Positions 31,938 through 41,987 of a stretch of DNA of 64,000 nt are shown here, piece after piece. Under the pieces are notes generated by a model. It saw only the letters and a list, made by a program, of their open reading frames with translations. It was not told where the DNA came from and did no database searches. How positions within the stretch are numbered: position 1 is the first letter of the stretch; the number at the start of each line of letters is the position of its first letter. Both the position numbers and the translations under genes were made by a program. The stretch is from Streptococcus cuniculi (GTDB lineage Bacteria > Bacillota > Bacilli > Lactobacillales > Streptococcaceae): positions 40,357 to 104,356 of the forward strand of contig NZ_SPPD01000008.1 in the NCBI RefSeq assembly GCF_004570575.1, read 5' to 3'.

Positions 31938-32924
31938 ATGGCAAAAGATATTCGCGTTTTACTGTATTATAAATACGTTCCGATTGAACATGCGCAAGAA
32001 TTTGCAGCGGAGCATTTGGCATTTTGTAAATCAATCGGCTTAAAAGGTCGTATCCTTGTGGCAGATGAGGGAATCAACGGGACGGTTTCAGGTGATTATG
32101 AAACCACCCAAAAATACATAGACTATGTCCACTCACTTCCGGGTATGGAGGACTTGTGGTTTAAGATTGATGAGGAAGAAGAGCAGGCTTTCAAGAAGAT
32201 GTTTGTGCGCTACAAGAAAGAGATTGTGCATTTGGGCTTAGAGGATGATGATTTTGATACGGACATCAACCCACTCGAAACGACAGGTGCCTACCTTTCA
32301 CCACAAGAATTTAAAGAGGCCCTCTTAGATGAAGATACGGTCGTTCTTGACACACGTAATGATTACGAATATGATCTCGGTCACTTCCGCGGTGCCATTC
32401 GCCCAGACATTCGCAACTTCCGTGAATTACCACAATGGGTTCGGGATAACAAGGAAAAATTCATGGACAAGCGTGTGGTCGTTTACTGTACAGGTGGTGT
32501 CCGCTGTGAGAAATTCTCAGGCTGGATGGTTCGTGAAGGTTACAAGGATGTCGGTCAACTACACGGTGGTATTGCGACCTATGGAAAAGACCCAGAAGTT
32601 CGTGGCGAGCTTTGGGACGGGAAAATGTATGTCTTTGATGAGCGAATCGCTGTTGATGTCAACCATGTAGACCCAGTCGTGGTCGGAAAAGATTGGTTTG
32701 ACGGGACTCCATGTGAACGTTATGTCAACTGTGGCAATCCATTCTGTAACCGTCGGATGTTGACCTCAGAAGCAAATGAGCACAAATACCTCCGTGGTTG
32801 CTCACACAAATGCCGTGTCCACCCACGCAATCGCTATGTTGCAGAACACGGCTTGACCCAGAAAGAGGTCGCGGAGCGCTTGGCAGCGATAGGCGAATCC
32901 CTCGATGAACTGGTGGCACAATAA
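31938..32924 (+). CDS. trhO: tRNA uridine(34) hydroxylase TrhO (rhodanese family)
   Basis: Protein of 328 aa, formerly YceA, that uses oxygen to make 5-hydroxyuridine at the wobble position of tRNA. Order: an N-terminal acylphosphatase-like domain (1-100), a rhodanese domain (about 120-220) with the active loop CTGGVRC, and a C-terminal cluster of Cys residues (YVNCGNPFC ... RGCSHKC, about 262-295). Full length and typical. It has its own promoter and a strong terminator, so it is a single-gene unit placed between two parts of an ECF transporter. Confidence 0.93.
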   Translation: MAKDIRVLLYYKYVPIEHAQEFAAEHLAFCKSIGLKGRILVADEGINGTVSGDYETTQKYIDYVHSLPGMEDLWFKIDEEEEQAFKKMFVRYKKEIVHLGLEDDDFDTDINPLETTGAYLSPQEFKEALLDEDTVVLDTRNDYEYDLGHFRGAIRPDIRNFRELPQWVRDNKEKFMDKRVVVYCTGGVRCEKFSGWMVREGYKDVGQLHGGIATYGKDPEVRGELWDGKMYVFDERIAVDVNHVDPVVVGKDWFDGTPCERYVNCGNPFCNRRMLTSEANEHKYLRGCSHKCRVHPRNRYVAEHGLTQKEVAERLAAIGESLDELVAQ

Positions 32925-32935
32925 AGAGAAAACAG

Positions 32936-32980
32936 TACCTCAATGCTTAGACCGTTCATCTAGCATTGAGGTGCTTTTTT
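32936..32980 (+). terminator. trhO terminator
   Basis: ACCTCAATGCT (32937-32947) pairs with AGCATTGAGGT (32962-32972), then TTTTTT. Confidence 0.88.
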
Positions 32981-33084
32981 GAGTATCAAGGAGATAGCAT
33001 ACGAGGGGTTCCCACTGTGTATGTAGGCTAAGGATGAGGCTATAGCGCTTCATATTAAAAAACTATGCGGTTTCAAGGTGATTT

Positions 33085-33175
33085 TATGATAGAATAGTAG
33101 GGTAGGAGTTGTTACATAGTCACTTGAAGGAACCGCTCAAGGGCTAGGAACTATAGAAGAAATGAGATAGGTGCA
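33085..33175 (+). promoter_or_regulatory. Structured leader upstream of the ECF ATPase gene
   Basis: A -10 candidate (TATGATAGAAT, 33085-33095) is followed by about 80 nt that can fold: ATAGT (33116-33120) with ACTAT (33150-33154), enclosing CTTGA (33123-33127) with TCAAG (33137-33141) and the loop AGGAACCGC. It ends near the start codon region. I cannot match it to a known riboswitch class. Confidence 0.4.
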
Positions 33176-33178
33176 TTG

Positions 33179-34852
33179 ATGAGAAAAGCAATCATTGAGT
33201 TTGAAAACTTTAGTTTTAAGTACGATGCTCAACAGGAAGCGACCTTGCAAGAAATTGACTTGACCATTTATCAGGGAGAGAAAGTCTTGATTATAGGACC
33301 ATCTGGTTCTGGGAAATCAACTCTGGGTCAATGTTTGAATGGAATTATTCCCAATATCTATCAAGGAACAAAGACGGGAAATATACGGATTGATGGGAAA
33401 GATGCCTTTGAGTTGTCGATTTATGAAAAATCCCTTTTTGTGAGTACCGTCTTACAGGATACGGATGGGCAATTTATCGGACTCAGTGTAGCAGAGGATT
33501 TGGCATTTGCCCTTGAAAATGATGTCACCCCCTTGCATGAGATACGGGAACGGATTGACTTCTGGGCGGAACGTTTGGATTTGCGGGCTTTACTGCACCA
33601 CAGACCGCAGGATTTATCTGGTGGGCAAAAGCAACGGGTCAGTCTAGCAGGCGTTTTGATTGATGAAAGCCCGATTTTGCTCTTTGATGAGCCGCTTGCT
33701 AATCTTGATCCCAAATCGGGTCAAGAGACGATTGAGCTGATTGATCGTCTGCATCAGGAGCAGGGAACGACGACCATTATCATCGAACACCGTTTAGAAG
33801 ATGTCCTCCACCGTCAGGTGGACCGAATCGTCTTGGTCAATGAGGGACGCATTTTGTACAATGGTGCTCCTGATCCTCTACTTCGTTCGGGCTTGCTAGG
33901 GGAAAATGGCATTCGGGAACCCCTTTATCTGACCACTTTGCGCCAGTTGGGCTATGATTTGGAGCAGGAGGCAGCGGTGACGAGTGTGGAGCAGTTGACC
34001 TTGGCAGATGTCCAAGTAGAAGCCCTACCTGCGTTTGTTGTGGAAGAAAAGGTCGATTCCCCCTTGGTAGAAGTGAGGAATTTGCGGGTTGCCTATGGCG
34101 ATAGGGAGGTACTTAAGGATGTTACCCTCTCCATTCGTCGGGGAGAGCGCTTAGCGATTATCGGGAAGAATGGGGCAGGAAAGTCAACCCTTGCCAAGGC
34201 CTTGTGCCAGTTTGTCGAGGTATCGGGTGAGATGATGTGGAATGGGCAATCGGTTGCTGCTGATTCTATAAAGGAGCGTGCGGGGCGCATTGGCTATGTC
34301 TTACAAAATCCCAACCAGATGATTAGTCAGACCATGATTTTTGACGAGGTAGCTCTGGGGTTGCGCTTGAGACGAGTGGCAGAAGAAGAAGTGACGGAGA
34401 AGGTTGAGGCAGTGCTTCGAACCTGTGGTCTATATGCCTTTCGGAAGTGGCCGATTTCGGCACTCTCATTCGGGCAGAAAAAGCGCGTCACGATTGCTTC
34501 TATCTTGGTCTTGAATCCAGAGATTATTTTACTAGATGAGCCGACAGCAGGTCAGGACCAGCGAAATTATACAGAAATTATGGATTTCCTTGATGACTTG
34601 AACCGCCAAGGGCATACCATTATCATGATTACCCACGATATGCAGTTGATGTTGGACTATTCTGATCGTGCGATTGTCTTAGTGGATGGACAGATCGTAG
34701 CGGCCGCTCATCCGGCTCAGATTTTGACCAATCAAGATATTATTGAAGCTGCGAACTTGAAAGAAACCAGTATCTTCCACTTGGCGGAAAAACTAGGTGT
34801 CGATGCGCTGGCCTTGACCCAATTTTACATGGAAAGAGAGAGGAAAGAGTAG
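33179..34852 (+). CDS. ECF transporter ATPase with two ABC domains (YkoD-like)
   Basis: Cytoplasmic ATPase of 557 aa with two ABC domains. First: [32 protein letters not shown]. Second: [31 protein letters not shown]. The linker (about 250-300) is acidic. The ATG at 33179 is used; a TTG one codon earlier is also open. The gene abuts the T component, so the two are co-translated. Proteins of this type are often labelled HMP/thiamine importers by likeness to YkoD; the nearby UPF0397 S component makes another substrate more likely. Confidence 0.9.
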   Translation: MRKAIIEFENFSFKYDAQQEATLQEIDLTIYQGEKVLIIGPSGSGKSTLGQCLNGIIPNIYQGTKTGNIRIDGKDAFELSIYEKSLFVSTVLQDTDGQFIGLSVAEDLAFALENDVTPLHEIRERIDFWAERLDLRALLHHRPQDLSGGQKQRVSLAGVLIDESPILLFDEPLANLDPKSGQETIELIDRLHQEQGTTTIIIEHRLEDVLHRQVDRIVLVNEGRILYNGAPDPLLRSGLLGENGIREPLYLTTLRQLGYDLEQEAAVTSVEQLTLADVQVEALPAFVVEEKVDSPLVEVRNLRVAYGDREVLKDVTLSIRRGERLAIIGKNGAGKSTLAKALCQFVEVSGEMMWNGQSVAADSIKERAGRIGYVLQNPNQMISQTMIFDEVALGLRLRRVAEEEVTEKVEAVLRTCGLYAFRKWPISALSFGQKKRVTIASILVLNPEIILLDEPTAGQDQRNYTEIMDFLDDLNRQGHTIIMITHDMQLMLDYSDRAIVLVDGQIVAAAHPAQILTNQDIIEAANLKETSIFHLAEKLGVDALALTQFYMERERKE

Positions 34853-35686
34853 ATGAAAGGTGTGAATATCATTGGCTATCGGGCAGGTCATGGCCTCATT
34901 TATGACTTGTCCGCTGTCAGCAAACTTGTCTTTTTCCTTCTCGTCTCGATAGCAGCCATGATTACCTACGACACACGGTTGGTGTTTGCTATCGCGATTT
35001 TGTCACTTTGTCTGTTTAAGGCGTCACAGATTCGCATCAAAGATGTATCCTTTGTTCTTATCCTGACAACCATTTTCGCCTTGATGAATGCGGTCATGGT
35101 TTACCTGTTTGCTCCAGAATATGGGGTGGACTTGTACGGTGCTAAAACCGTTCTATGGTCGGGAATTGGTACCTATAATATGACCAGTCAAGAGCTATTT
35201 TATCTTCTCAATCTGCTGTTAAAGTATTTTTGTACGATTCCCCTTGCGGTTATCTTTTTGATGACCACGCATCCGAGTCAGTTTGCTTCGAGTTTGAATC
35301 AGCTGGGCATTTCTTACAAGGTAGCCTATTCCGTCAGCTTGACCATGCGCTATATTCCCGATATTCAGGAAGAATTTTACACCATTCGGATGTCGCAGGA
35401 GGCGCGAGGAGTTGAATTATCCAAAAAAGGGAGATTGATAGAGCGTATCAAGGGCAATCTCGCTCTCGTGATTCCGCTGATTTTTAGTTCTCTTTCGCGT
35501 ATTGATACCATATCAACAGCCATGGAGTTGCGCCGCTTTGGCAGAAATGAAAAACGAACGTGGTATACCTACCAAGCCCTTGGGACAAAGGATTATCTGG
35601 TGTTGGTGCTAGCTCTAGCAATCCTGATCCTAACAGGCATCTTATTTGCCGTCAATGGTGGTCGTTTTTACAATCCTTGGAGATAA
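34853..35686 (+). CDS. ECF transporter T component (CbiQ/YkoC-like)
   Basis: Membrane coupling subunit of 277 aa with five to six spans. The two coupling motifs are visible as SQEARGVELSKKG (about 181-193) and AMELRRFGRNEKRT (about 223-236), close to the Ala-Arg-Gly consensus through which T components touch the ATPases. The start follows the ATPase stop directly, with AGGAAAG as ribosome binding site inside that gene. Ends before a 19-bp bidirectional hairpin. Confidence 0.9.
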   Translation: MKGVNIIGYRAGHGLIYDLSAVSKLVFFLLVSIAAMITYDTRLVFAIAILSLCLFKASQIRIKDVSFVLILTTIFALMNAVMVYLFAPEYGVDLYGAKTVLWSGIGTYNMTSQELFYLLNLLLKYFCTIPLAVIFLMTTHPSQFASSLNQLGISYKVAYSVSLTMRYIPDIQEEFYTIRMSQEARGVELSKKGRLIERIKGNLALVIPLIFSSLSRIDTISTAMELRRFGRNEKRTWYTYQALGTKDYLVLVLALAILILTGILFAVNGGRFYNPWR

Positions 35687-35690
35687 TAAA

Positions 35691-35733
35691 ATAAAAGAAA
35701 ATGAGATGAGTTGTTCATCTCATTTTCTTTTAT
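35691..35733. terminator. Bidirectional terminator, 19-bp perfect stem
   Basis: ATAAAAGAAAATGAGATGA pairs fully with 35715-35733 around GTTGT. It serves the convergent ECF and rsmG units and overlaps the rsmG stop codon. Confidence 0.9.
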
Positions 35734-36443
35734 AGTGGTCGTTTGTTGGGCATGCCTGCTTTTCGGGGGTATTTATTGGGGGTTTCTTTTTTCTTTTCCA
35801 CAATGGTTAAGGTTCGAGGGTCTCCATTTGGGAGGAGATAGTCTACCTTTTCGATGACCTTGGCAAAGAGTAGGGTTAGCGCTTGTTTTGCTTGGCTCAG
35901 TTCATCTTCGGCATTCGAGGCTTTGAGGGCAATCAGTCTGCCCTTGACCTTGAGAAAGGGAATGGTCAACTCAGCTAGAATCTGCATGCGTGCCACTGCT
36001 CGGGCAGTCACAACATCAAATTGCGCTCGGAAGTTCTTGTCTTGGGCAAAATCTTCTGCCCGTCCGTGGTAGAAGTGGACTTGGGTCAGCTGTAATTCTT
36101 GAGCCAAATGAGTAAGGAACTGAATGCGTTTGTTGAGGGAATCGATAATCGTAACATCCAGTTCAGGCAAGAGGATTTTCATGGGGAGGCTAGGAAAGCC
36201 TGCTCCTGCTCCAATATCAAGAAGGCGAGTTGGCACGGCTGTGAGATGTCCTTGCAGGATAGGGGCAAGCGAATCATAGAAATGCTTGAGGTAGACCCCC
36301 TCCTCATCTACAATAGCTGTTAGGTTAATCTTTTCATTCCACTCAGCCAAGCGGGTAAAATAGAGGGCGAATTGCTCTTTTTGTCTATCTGTTAAAGGGA
36401 AGCCTTGTGCTTCTAAGGCGGTGTAAAATTCTTCAGGTTTCAT
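35730..36443 (-). CDS. rsmG: 16S rRNA (guanine-527-N7)-methyltransferase RsmG
   Basis: Methyltransferase of 237 aa (GidB) that makes m7G527 in 16S rRNA; loss of it gives low-level streptomycin resistance in several bacteria. The SAM motif [17 protein letters not shown] lies at about 71-87, followed by the family segments LNKRIQFL and VTARAVA. The C-terminus ends in a basic tail ([14 protein letters not shown]). It reads leftward after pbp1a and its 3' end lies in the shared terminator. Confidence 0.95.
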   Translation of the reverse strand: MKPEEFYTALEAQGFPLTDRQKEQFALYFTRLAEWNEKINLTAIVDEEGVYLKHFYDSLAPILQGHLTAVPTRLLDIGAGAGFPSLPMKILLPELDVTIIDSLNKRIQFLTHLAQELQLTQVHFYHGRAEDFAQDKNFRAQFDVVTARAVARMQILAELTIPFLKVKGRLIALKASNAEDELSQAKQALTLLFAKVIEKVDYLLPNGDPRTLTIVEKKKETPNKYPRKAGMPNKRPL

Positions 36444-36537
36444 AGTTCTATCTTATCATAAATGTGGAAAAAAGAAAAACTCATACTCGCCAGAAATTCT
36501 GCAATTTCCTACAGCATTCTTTGTGAAAGGATATCCC

Positions 36538-36589
36538 AAAATGAACAGGGACAGATGTCGAATCATCGACATCTGTCCCTGTTCATTTT
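36538..36589. terminator. 24-bp perfect hairpin after pbp1a
   Basis: Positions 36538-36561 pair without mismatch with 36566-36589 across the loop ATCA. The outer pairs are A-T runs on both sides, so it can end transcription in both directions. It directly follows the pbp1a stop. Confidence 0.88.
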
Positions 36590-38772
36590 TATTGTGAAGC
36601 ACTTGGCGTTGGGCTAGAAGAAGGTGGCTGTTCTTGTGTTGTCGTAGCTGAAGTGCTTGTCTGTGGTTGTTCAGTAGTCTGACTAGTTGGTGTCTCTGTG
36701 TTGCTCGTGGTTGTAGAGTTTGCATCCGAAGAGCTAGAAGTTGAAGTCGTACTACTTGGAGTTGTGTTAGTGTTTGGAGTATAGGTATATTGAGGAGCAC
36801 TTCCTTCCAAGTACCAATATCCTCCGTATCGATAGATACCATCTGGAGCTTCCCAATCACTAGCAGTATCAATCGGATTGAGATAGGCCATCATGTTGCG
36901 GTAAACATCTGTTGCAATAGGAATACCATTGTCTAAGATTGGCGTTTGTCGATTGGTATACCCTGTCCAAACAGCCATGGCATAACGTGTGGTATAGCCT
37001 ACAAAATTTTCGTCAGGAACAACGAATGAGCTGTAGTTGGCTGCTTCATTGTTAGCGAGAATCGCCTCCATCTCCGCATCTGTATAATTGGCGGTACCAG
37101 TCTTACCTGCTTGAGGAAGGCCTGAGATTGCAGCGTTCAACCCATTTCCGTAAGTCAAGACGCTCTTCATCATATCGGTCATCATATAAGCTGTTTCAGC
37201 TGTCATGACCCGGTTGCCTTCGGGAGCAAATTCTTTTGTGCTACCGTCACTAAAGACAATCTTGTTGACGTATTGTGGCTTGTAATAGGTACCACCGTTG
37301 GCAAAGGCAGCGTAGGCGGCCGCCATTTTCTCACTACTTGCCCCATACTTAGAGCTGGCATCTGTCGTATTGCTTGAAATGGAGTTTGAATAGAGCAGTT
37401 CTGGATAAAAGATACCTAGACTATTTAAAAACTTATGAGCCTTGTCTAAGCCAACGGCTTCTAATGTCTTAACAGCAGGAACATTTCGTGAATATTGAAT
37501 GGCTGCTTTTAAGGTTAGCGAACCATAGTAGGTCCGATCCCAGTTATAGACAGGTGTGGTAGAAGCGGGGTAATTGTAGGGCGCATCAAGAATGACATCG
37601 GCGGTTGATTTATAGATGCCGTATTCAAGAGCAGGCGCATAATCGGTGATAGGTTTCATGGTAGAGCCGAAGTCGCGGTTGGTTTCAACTGCTTGGTTGG
37701 TACCAAATGAAACATTGCTAGCTTGGTTTCTGGATCCGAGCTGAGCAACGACGTATCCATTTGAGACATCGACTACGGTAGAGGCGACTTGGAAGTTTTC
37801 ATCAGGGTAGTTGACATAGTTGCCAGAGTTATAAATATCCCAGAGCTGTCTTTGAGCATCCACATCGACATTCGTATAGACATCCAGTCCTGTAGTGAGT
37901 AGATTGTAGCCAGTTTGTGCTTCGACTTCCTCGATGACTTCCTTGAGGTAGTTATCCATGTAAAGTGGGTAAGCGGAAGTATTGGTGAGAGGTTGTAAGC
38001 CGTCAGTGATATCTGTTAGGACTGCAGTCTCATACTGTTCTTGGGAAATATATTTTTGCCCGAGCATCTGTTGCAAGACTAGATCCCTACGGTACTTAGC
38101 CGCTTCTGGCTGGGTGTAAGGATCATACTGATTGGGTGCTTGAGGCATACCTGCCAAGAGTGCTAACTGTGGAAGAGTGAGCTCTTTTAACTCTTTTCCG
38201 TAGTAGGCTTTTGCGGCAGTCTTCATCCCATAGTTGCCATTCGCCATAAAGACCTTATTGATATAGTAGGTCAAAATTTCTTGCTTGGTGTTGCGGCGTT
38301 CCAATTGAAGAGCCAACCAGGCTTCTTGGATTTTCCGTTTAATGGTTTGATCCTGAGTTGACGTTGAGAAATAGGTCAGCTTGATGAATTGCTGGTCAAG
38401 GGTCGATCCACCTTGGAGTTTCCCTCCCTTTAAGTTGTTGACAAAGGAACCTGCAATCCGAATGACATCGATTCCGCGATGGCTGAAGAAGCGCTGGTCT
38501 TCAATAGCCACAATTGCATTGACTAAATCCTTTGGAATTTCAGAAGTTTTGGCATTGGAGCGTTTCTCTGATCCCAAATCGGCAATTAGTTTGTTATCCT
38601 TGTCGTAAATTTTACTGGAAACCGTCGCAGTAAGTGCCTCTTCTGTCAATTTTGGAGCCGAGCTCACATAGTAGATGACAATTGCTAGTCCGACTAGAAA
38701 TACGGTGATAAAGCTAGCCAGGGCAACGTTGGCGAAAATGACCCACATTTTCTTAAGGTTTGTTTTTTTCAA
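36589..38772 (-). CDS. pbp1a: Penicillin-binding protein 1A, bifunctional class A
   Basis: Peptidoglycan synthase of 727 aa with an N-terminal membrane anchor (about 8-36), a glycosyltransferase domain (catalytic Glu in [13 protein letters not shown], about 91) and a transpeptidase domain. With the TTG at 38772 as start, the active-site motifs fall at Ser370-TMK, SRN 428-430 and KTG 557-559, the same numbers as in S. pneumoniae PBP1a, which supports this start; TTAGGTGGTGA lies upstream. STMK has no change known from resistant alleles. A Ser/Thr/Pro/Gln-rich tail covers about the last 80 residues. The start overlaps the end of recU by 20 bp, the standard recU-pbp1a pair. Confidence 0.95.
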   Translation of the reverse strand: MKKTNLKKMWVIFANVALASFITVFLVGLAIVIYYVSSAPKLTEEALTATVSSKIYDKDNKLIADLGSEKRSNAKTSEIPKDLVNAIVAIEDQRFFSHRGIDVIRIAGSFVNNLKGGKLQGGSTLDQQFIKLTYFSTSTQDQTIKRKIQEAWLALQLERRNTKQEILTYYINKVFMANGNYGMKTAAKAYYGKELKELTLPQLALLAGMPQAPNQYDPYTQPEAAKYRRDLVLQQMLGQKYISQEQYETAVLTDITDGLQPLTNTSAYPLYMDNYLKEVIEEVEAQTGYNLLTTGLDVYTNVDVDAQRQLWDIYNSGNYVNYPDENFQVASTVVDVSNGYVVAQLGSRNQASNVSFGTNQAVETNRDFGSTMKPITDYAPALEYGIYKSTADVILDAPYNYPASTTPVYNWDRTYYGSLTLKAAIQYSRNVPAVKTLEAVGLDKAHKFLNSLGIFYPELLYSNSISSNTTDASSKYGASSEKMAAAYAAFANGGTYYKPQYVNKIVFSDGSTKEFAPEGNRVMTAETAYMMTDMMKSVLTYGNGLNAAISGLPQAGKTGTANYTDAEMEAILANNEAANYSSFVVPDENFVGYTTRYAMAVWTGYTNRQTPILDNGIPIATDVYRNMMAYLNPIDTASDWEAPDGIYRYGGYWYLEGSAPQYTYTPNTNTTPSSTTSTSSSSDANSTTTSNTETPTSQTTEQPQTSTSATTTQEQPPSSSPTPSASQ

Positions 38773-39373
38773 GAGTATCACCACCTAATAAATTTTTTTC
38801 AACAACCTCTAAGTAAGGTAAGCTAGGATAACCCCCCATCTCGATTTGAAATCCATGTTTACGAATATAGTCAATAGGCATGGATTTTTTGCCGTTTTCG
38901 ACCCTGTAAAAATTAATCAGAGCAGAAGCGGGAAGCAGATAGGTTTCTTTCAGTGTTGAAAAGTGAAGGAGTACAAAACAAATTCCTCTTTGTTGTAGGA
39001 CTTGATCCATATGTTCAATCTGATGCGAGTGAAAATTTTTCATCGGCATGGCTGTTTTCTGTCGTGTTTCCTTGGCCTCAAAGTCGATATAGTGACCTTG
39101 GAAGACCCCTGAATAGTCCGTCGTAGATGCTTGGCGGAAATAGGCTTCGACAATCTTAGCCCGACTTCTTTTGGGATAATCGACTTTCACGATTTGAACG
39201 GGGGTAGGCTTCTTATGGATAACAGCCTGCCCATGAGCTAGATAGTAGGTGTTACTATCGTTAATAGCGGCTTCAAAGGACATGCCACGGTTGGCAAAGT
39301 CCACCTGCTGGCGAGAAAATGTTGAACTGGTTCTACTGATTTTTTTTCTAACCTGATGAGGATAATTGACCAT
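38753..39373 (-). CDS. recU: Holliday junction resolvase RecU
   Basis: Junction-resolving nuclease of 206 aa, acting with RuvAB in recombination and chromosome segregation. The nuclease core is seen in [12 protein letters not shown] (about 30), [18 protein letters not shown] (about 93-110, with the Asp and Glu-x-Lys catalytic pattern) and [13 protein letters not shown] at 39373 follows AAGGAG. It is the first gene of the recU-pbp1a operon. Confidence 0.94.
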   Translation of the reverse strand: MVNYPHQVRKKISRTSSTFSRQQVDFANRGMSFEAAINDSNTYYLAHGQAVIHKKPTPVQIVKVDYPKRSRAKIVEAYFRQASTTDYSGVFQGHYIDFEAKETRQKTAMPMKNFHSHQIEHMDQVLQQRGICFVLLHFSTLKETYLLPASALINFYRVENGKKSMPIDYIRKHGFQIEMGGYPSLPYLEVVEKNLLGGDTLEKNKP

Positions 39374-39438
39374 AGAACTCCTTCTTGATAAAATAAAATC
39401 ATTATATTATACCATAACATAAGAAAAGAGTTCAAGTA

Positions 39439-39969
39439 ATGCACATTGATCGAGTACTGATAGCAGGCTATCGCCACACCGATTTGGGGATTTTTTCAGA
39501 CAAGGATCCTCGTCTTGCCGTCATCAAAAAAGCCATTCGAATGGATTTGATTCGCTTCTTGGAAGAGGGGGTGGAATGGTTCATCCTGACGGGGAATCTA
39601 GGCTTTGAATACTGGTGTTTGGAGGTGTTGCGAGACCTGCGCCAAGAAGACTATGACTTTCAGATAGCAACGCTCTTTTTATTTGAAAATCACGGGGAAA
39701 ACTGGAACGAGGTCAATCAGATCAAGTTAGCCCATTTTAAGTCGGTTGATTTTGTCAAAATGACTTATCCCCGCTATGAAAATCCGAGTCAATTTCGGAT
39801 GTATAATCAGTTTTTGCTAGACAATACAGACGGTGCATACCTTTTCTATGATTCTGAAAATGAAACAAACTTGAAATATCTCTATCATCTGATGTTGAAA
39901 AAGGAAGAGTATCCTAGAAAAACGCTTACTTTTGAGCGGTTAAATGAGATAGCTGAAAATTTTGAATAA
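39439..39969 (+). CDS. ypsA: YpsA family protein (DUF1273)
   Basis: Protein of 176 aa of the DUF1273/UPF0398 family. It starts [14 protein letters not shown], a nucleotide-binding-like Rossmann pattern shared with SLOG-type proteins, followed by [11 protein letters not shown] and [17 protein letters not shown]. In Bacillus subtilis YpsA affects cell division; the biochemical role is unknown. It diverges from recU and lies upstream of gpsB, as in other Firmicutes. GAGTTCAAG is a weak ribosome binding site; there is no better start. Confidence 0.9.
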   Translation: MHIDRVLIAGYRHTDLGIFSDKDPRLAVIKKAIRMDLIRFLEEGVEWFILTGNLGFEYWCLEVLRDLRQEDYDFQIATLFLFENHGENWNEVNQIKLAHFKSVDFVKMTYPRYENPSQFRMYNQFLLDNTDGAYLFYDSENETNLKYLYHLMLKKEEYPRKTLTFERLNEIAENFE

Positions 39970-39984
39970 ATTGAGTGATATGAC

Positions 39985-40014
39985 TTGATTTTTCCCTATA
40001 ATTTTTCATATAAT
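39985..40014 (+). promoter_or_regulatory. gpsB promoter
   Basis: TTGATT (39985-39990), 18 bp, TATAAT (40009-40014). A second TATAAT is at 39997-40002. Confidence 0.65.
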
Positions 40015-40050
40015 AGAGGTAATGACGTTTTAGAAGATAGAGGTGTAGCA

Positions 40051-40383
40051 ATGGCAAGTATTAAATTTACGACTAAGGATATTTTTGAACAAGACTTTAA
40101 AATCGGTTTTCGTGGTTATGATCCAGATGAGGTGAACGATTTCCTAGATGAAATCATGAAAGATTACGATGCCTACGATGCAATTATCAAGGAATTGAAA
40201 GGTGAGATTGCTCGTTTGAAAGCCCAGTTGGCAAATGTGCCACGTGCAGCTGCAGCGAGTGTAGAAGATTCTGAAACGTTGAGAACAGAACGGGCGTCTT
40301 CAGCAAGCAACTTTGATATTTTGCGCCGTTTGAATCGTTTGGAAAAAGAAGTATTCGGTAAGCAAATCGCTCAAGAAGATTAA
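40051..40383 (+). CDS. gpsB: Cell-division regulator GpsB
   Basis: Small DivIVA-like protein of 110 aa. The N-terminal membrane-binding domain holds DIFEQDFKIGFRGYDPDEVNDFLDEIMKDY-type sequence (about 11-40), followed by a coiled coil (to about 65), a short linker and a C-terminal trimerisation segment (LRRLNRLEKEVFGKQI). In streptococci GpsB coordinates septal and peripheral wall synthesis with StkP, MapZ and class A PBPs, several of which are encoded nearby. ATG at 40051 follows GAGGT; upstream in-frame codons have no such site. Confidence 0.94.
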   Translation: MASIKFTTKDIFEQDFKIGFRGYDPDEVNDFLDEIMKDYDAYDAIIKELKGEIARLKAQLANVPRAAAASVEDSETLRTERASSASNFDILRRLNRLEKEVFGKQIAQED

Positions 40384-40395
40384 GAGTAGTAAGAT

Positions 40396-40778
40396 TGTGC
40401 AATTTTTGGATAATCGCATGGTAGCTAACTGCCATGAGGAAAGTCCATGCTAGCACCGGCTGTGATGCCGGTAGTGATTGTGCTAGGCGAACCAATAAGC
40501 CTAGGGACGTAGCAATGCGTTACGGCGATTGAAACAGCTAAGTCATAAGATAGGCTCGAGTAGGTCTGAAAAGTGCCACAGTGACGGAGTTTTTATGGAA
40601 ACATAAAAAGTGGAACGCGGTAAACCCCTCAAGCTAGCAACCCAAATTTTGGTCGGGGCATGGGAAAGTCGGAATCAGAACGAACTTTCCTGACTGCGCA
40701 AGCAGTAGACAGATGATTATCGAAGGTGGTGGTGCCTAGTACCACTGGAACAAAACATGGCTTATAGAAAATTGCATA
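40396..40778 (+). ncRNA. rnpB: RNase P RNA, bacterial type B
   Basis: Catalytic RNA that removes 5' leaders from tRNA precursors. The first helix forms between GTGCAATTT (about 40397) and AAATTGCAT (about 40768-40776). Conserved parts are GAGGAAAGTCCATGC near the 5' end, GGTAAACCCCTC in the middle and ACAGATGATTATCGAAGG near the 3' end. The position between gpsB and the THUMP methyltransferase is the usual streptococcal one. The exact ends are approximate. Confidence 0.95.
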
Positions 40779-40821
40779 TAATAGGTAGGCTAGCTGTGCT
40801 AGCTTTTATTATCGGAGAATC

Positions 40822-41985
40822 ATGAAAAAAACATTTACATTTATTGCGACAGCAGCTGCTGGATTAGAAGCTGTAGTAGGGCGTGAAGTCCGTGAACTGG
40901 GATACGACTGTCAGGTTGAAAATGGTCGCGTGCGGTTTGAAGGTGATGTCACGGCGATGATCAAAACCAATCTCTGGCTCAGATCAGCTGATCGAATCAA
41001 GATTGTGGTTGGAAGCTTCAAGGCCAAGACCTTTGAAGAATTGTTTCAGGGCGTTTTTGCCTTGGACTGGGAACATTATTTGCCACTAGGTTGTAAATTC
41101 CCCATCTCCAAAGCCAAGTGTGTCAAATCCACCTTGCACAATGAGCCAAGTGTCCAGGCTATTTCCAAAAAAGCGGTTGTTAAGAAATTGCAGAAGCACT
41201 TTTCGCGACCAGAAGGGGTGCCCTTACAGGAAGTGGGAGCAGAGTTTAAAATTGAAGTATCGATCTTGAAGGATGTGGCAACGGTCCTCATCGATGCAAC
41301 AGGCTCTAGTCTCTTTAAACGTGGCTATCGCTCTGAAAAAGGTGGTGCCCCAATTAAGGAAAATATGGCCGCGGCTATCTTGCAGTTGTCAAACTGGTAT
41401 CCTGACAAGCCCTTGGTCGATCCAACTTGTGGCTCAGGAACCTTTTGTATTGAAGCTGCCATGCTTGCCCGCAATATGGCGCCAGGTCTAGAGCGTTCCT
41501 TTGCCTTTGAAGAATGGAACTGGGTAGAAGATGTGCTCGTCGAGCAGGAAAGACAGAATGCTCGTCAGGCGATTCAGAGGGATGTGGTGCTGGATATTTC
41601 AGGCTTTGATATTGATACACGCATGATTGAAATTGCAAGGAAAAATGCGATTGCAGCAGGAGTGGACAAAGACATTACCTTTAAGCAAATGCGCTTGCAG
41701 GATTTTCGAACGGATAAAATCAACGGTGTTATTATCTCAAATCCGCCTTACGGAGAGCGTTTGCTCGATGACACGGCCATTATGACCCTCTATCGAGAAA
41801 TGGGGGAAACATTTGCGCCTCTCAAAACCTGGTCCAAATTTATTTTGACCAGCGATGAGCAATTTGAACAACGTTACGGCAGTCAAGCAGATAAAAAACG
41901 CAAATTATACAATGGAACATTAAAAGTCGACCTTTATCAATTTTTTGGACAGCGCGTGAAGCGAGTGGTGAAAGAGCAGGAATAG
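40822..41985 (+). CDS. THUMP-domain 23S rRNA guanine-N2 methyltransferase (YpsC/RlmL-like)
   Basis: RNA methyltransferase of 387 aa. Order: an N-terminal ferredoxin-like part with TFIATAAAGLEAVVGREV, a THUMP RNA-binding domain (about 55-160) and a Rossmann methyltransferase domain with LVDPTCGSGTFCIEAA (about 194-209) and the catalytic ISNPPYGERL (about 305-314), the mark of N6-A/N2-G base methyltransferases. It corresponds to the N-terminal half of E. coli RlmL, which makes m2G2445. Followed two bases later by mapZ. Confidence 0.9.
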   Translation: MKKTFTFIATAAAGLEAVVGREVRELGYDCQVENGRVRFEGDVTAMIKTNLWLRSADRIKIVVGSFKAKTFEELFQGVFALDWEHYLPLGCKFPISKAKCVKSTLHNEPSVQAISKKAVVKKLQKHFSRPEGVPLQEVGAEFKIEVSILKDVATVLIDATGSSLFKRGYRSEKGGAPIKENMAAAILQLSNWYPDKPLVDPTCGSGTFCIEAAMLARNMAPGLERSFAFEEWNWVEDVLVEQERQNARQAIQRDVVLDISGFDIDTRMIEIARKNAIAAGVDKDITFKQMRLQDFRTDKINGVIISNPPYGERLLDDTAIMTLYREMGETFAPLKTWSKFILTSDEQFEQRYGSQADKKRKLYNGTLKVDLYQFFGQRVKRVVKEQE

Positions 41986-41987
41986 AT

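Noticed and set aside
33096..33175. preQ1 or SAM-type riboswitch
   Set aside because: The leader folds but lacks the conserved loop sequences I would expect for those classes.
36456..36872. 138-codon minus-strand ORF, Gln/Leu-rich
   Set aside because: It is the Ser/Thr/Gln-rich tail of pbp1a read in another frame and runs through the terminator hairpin.
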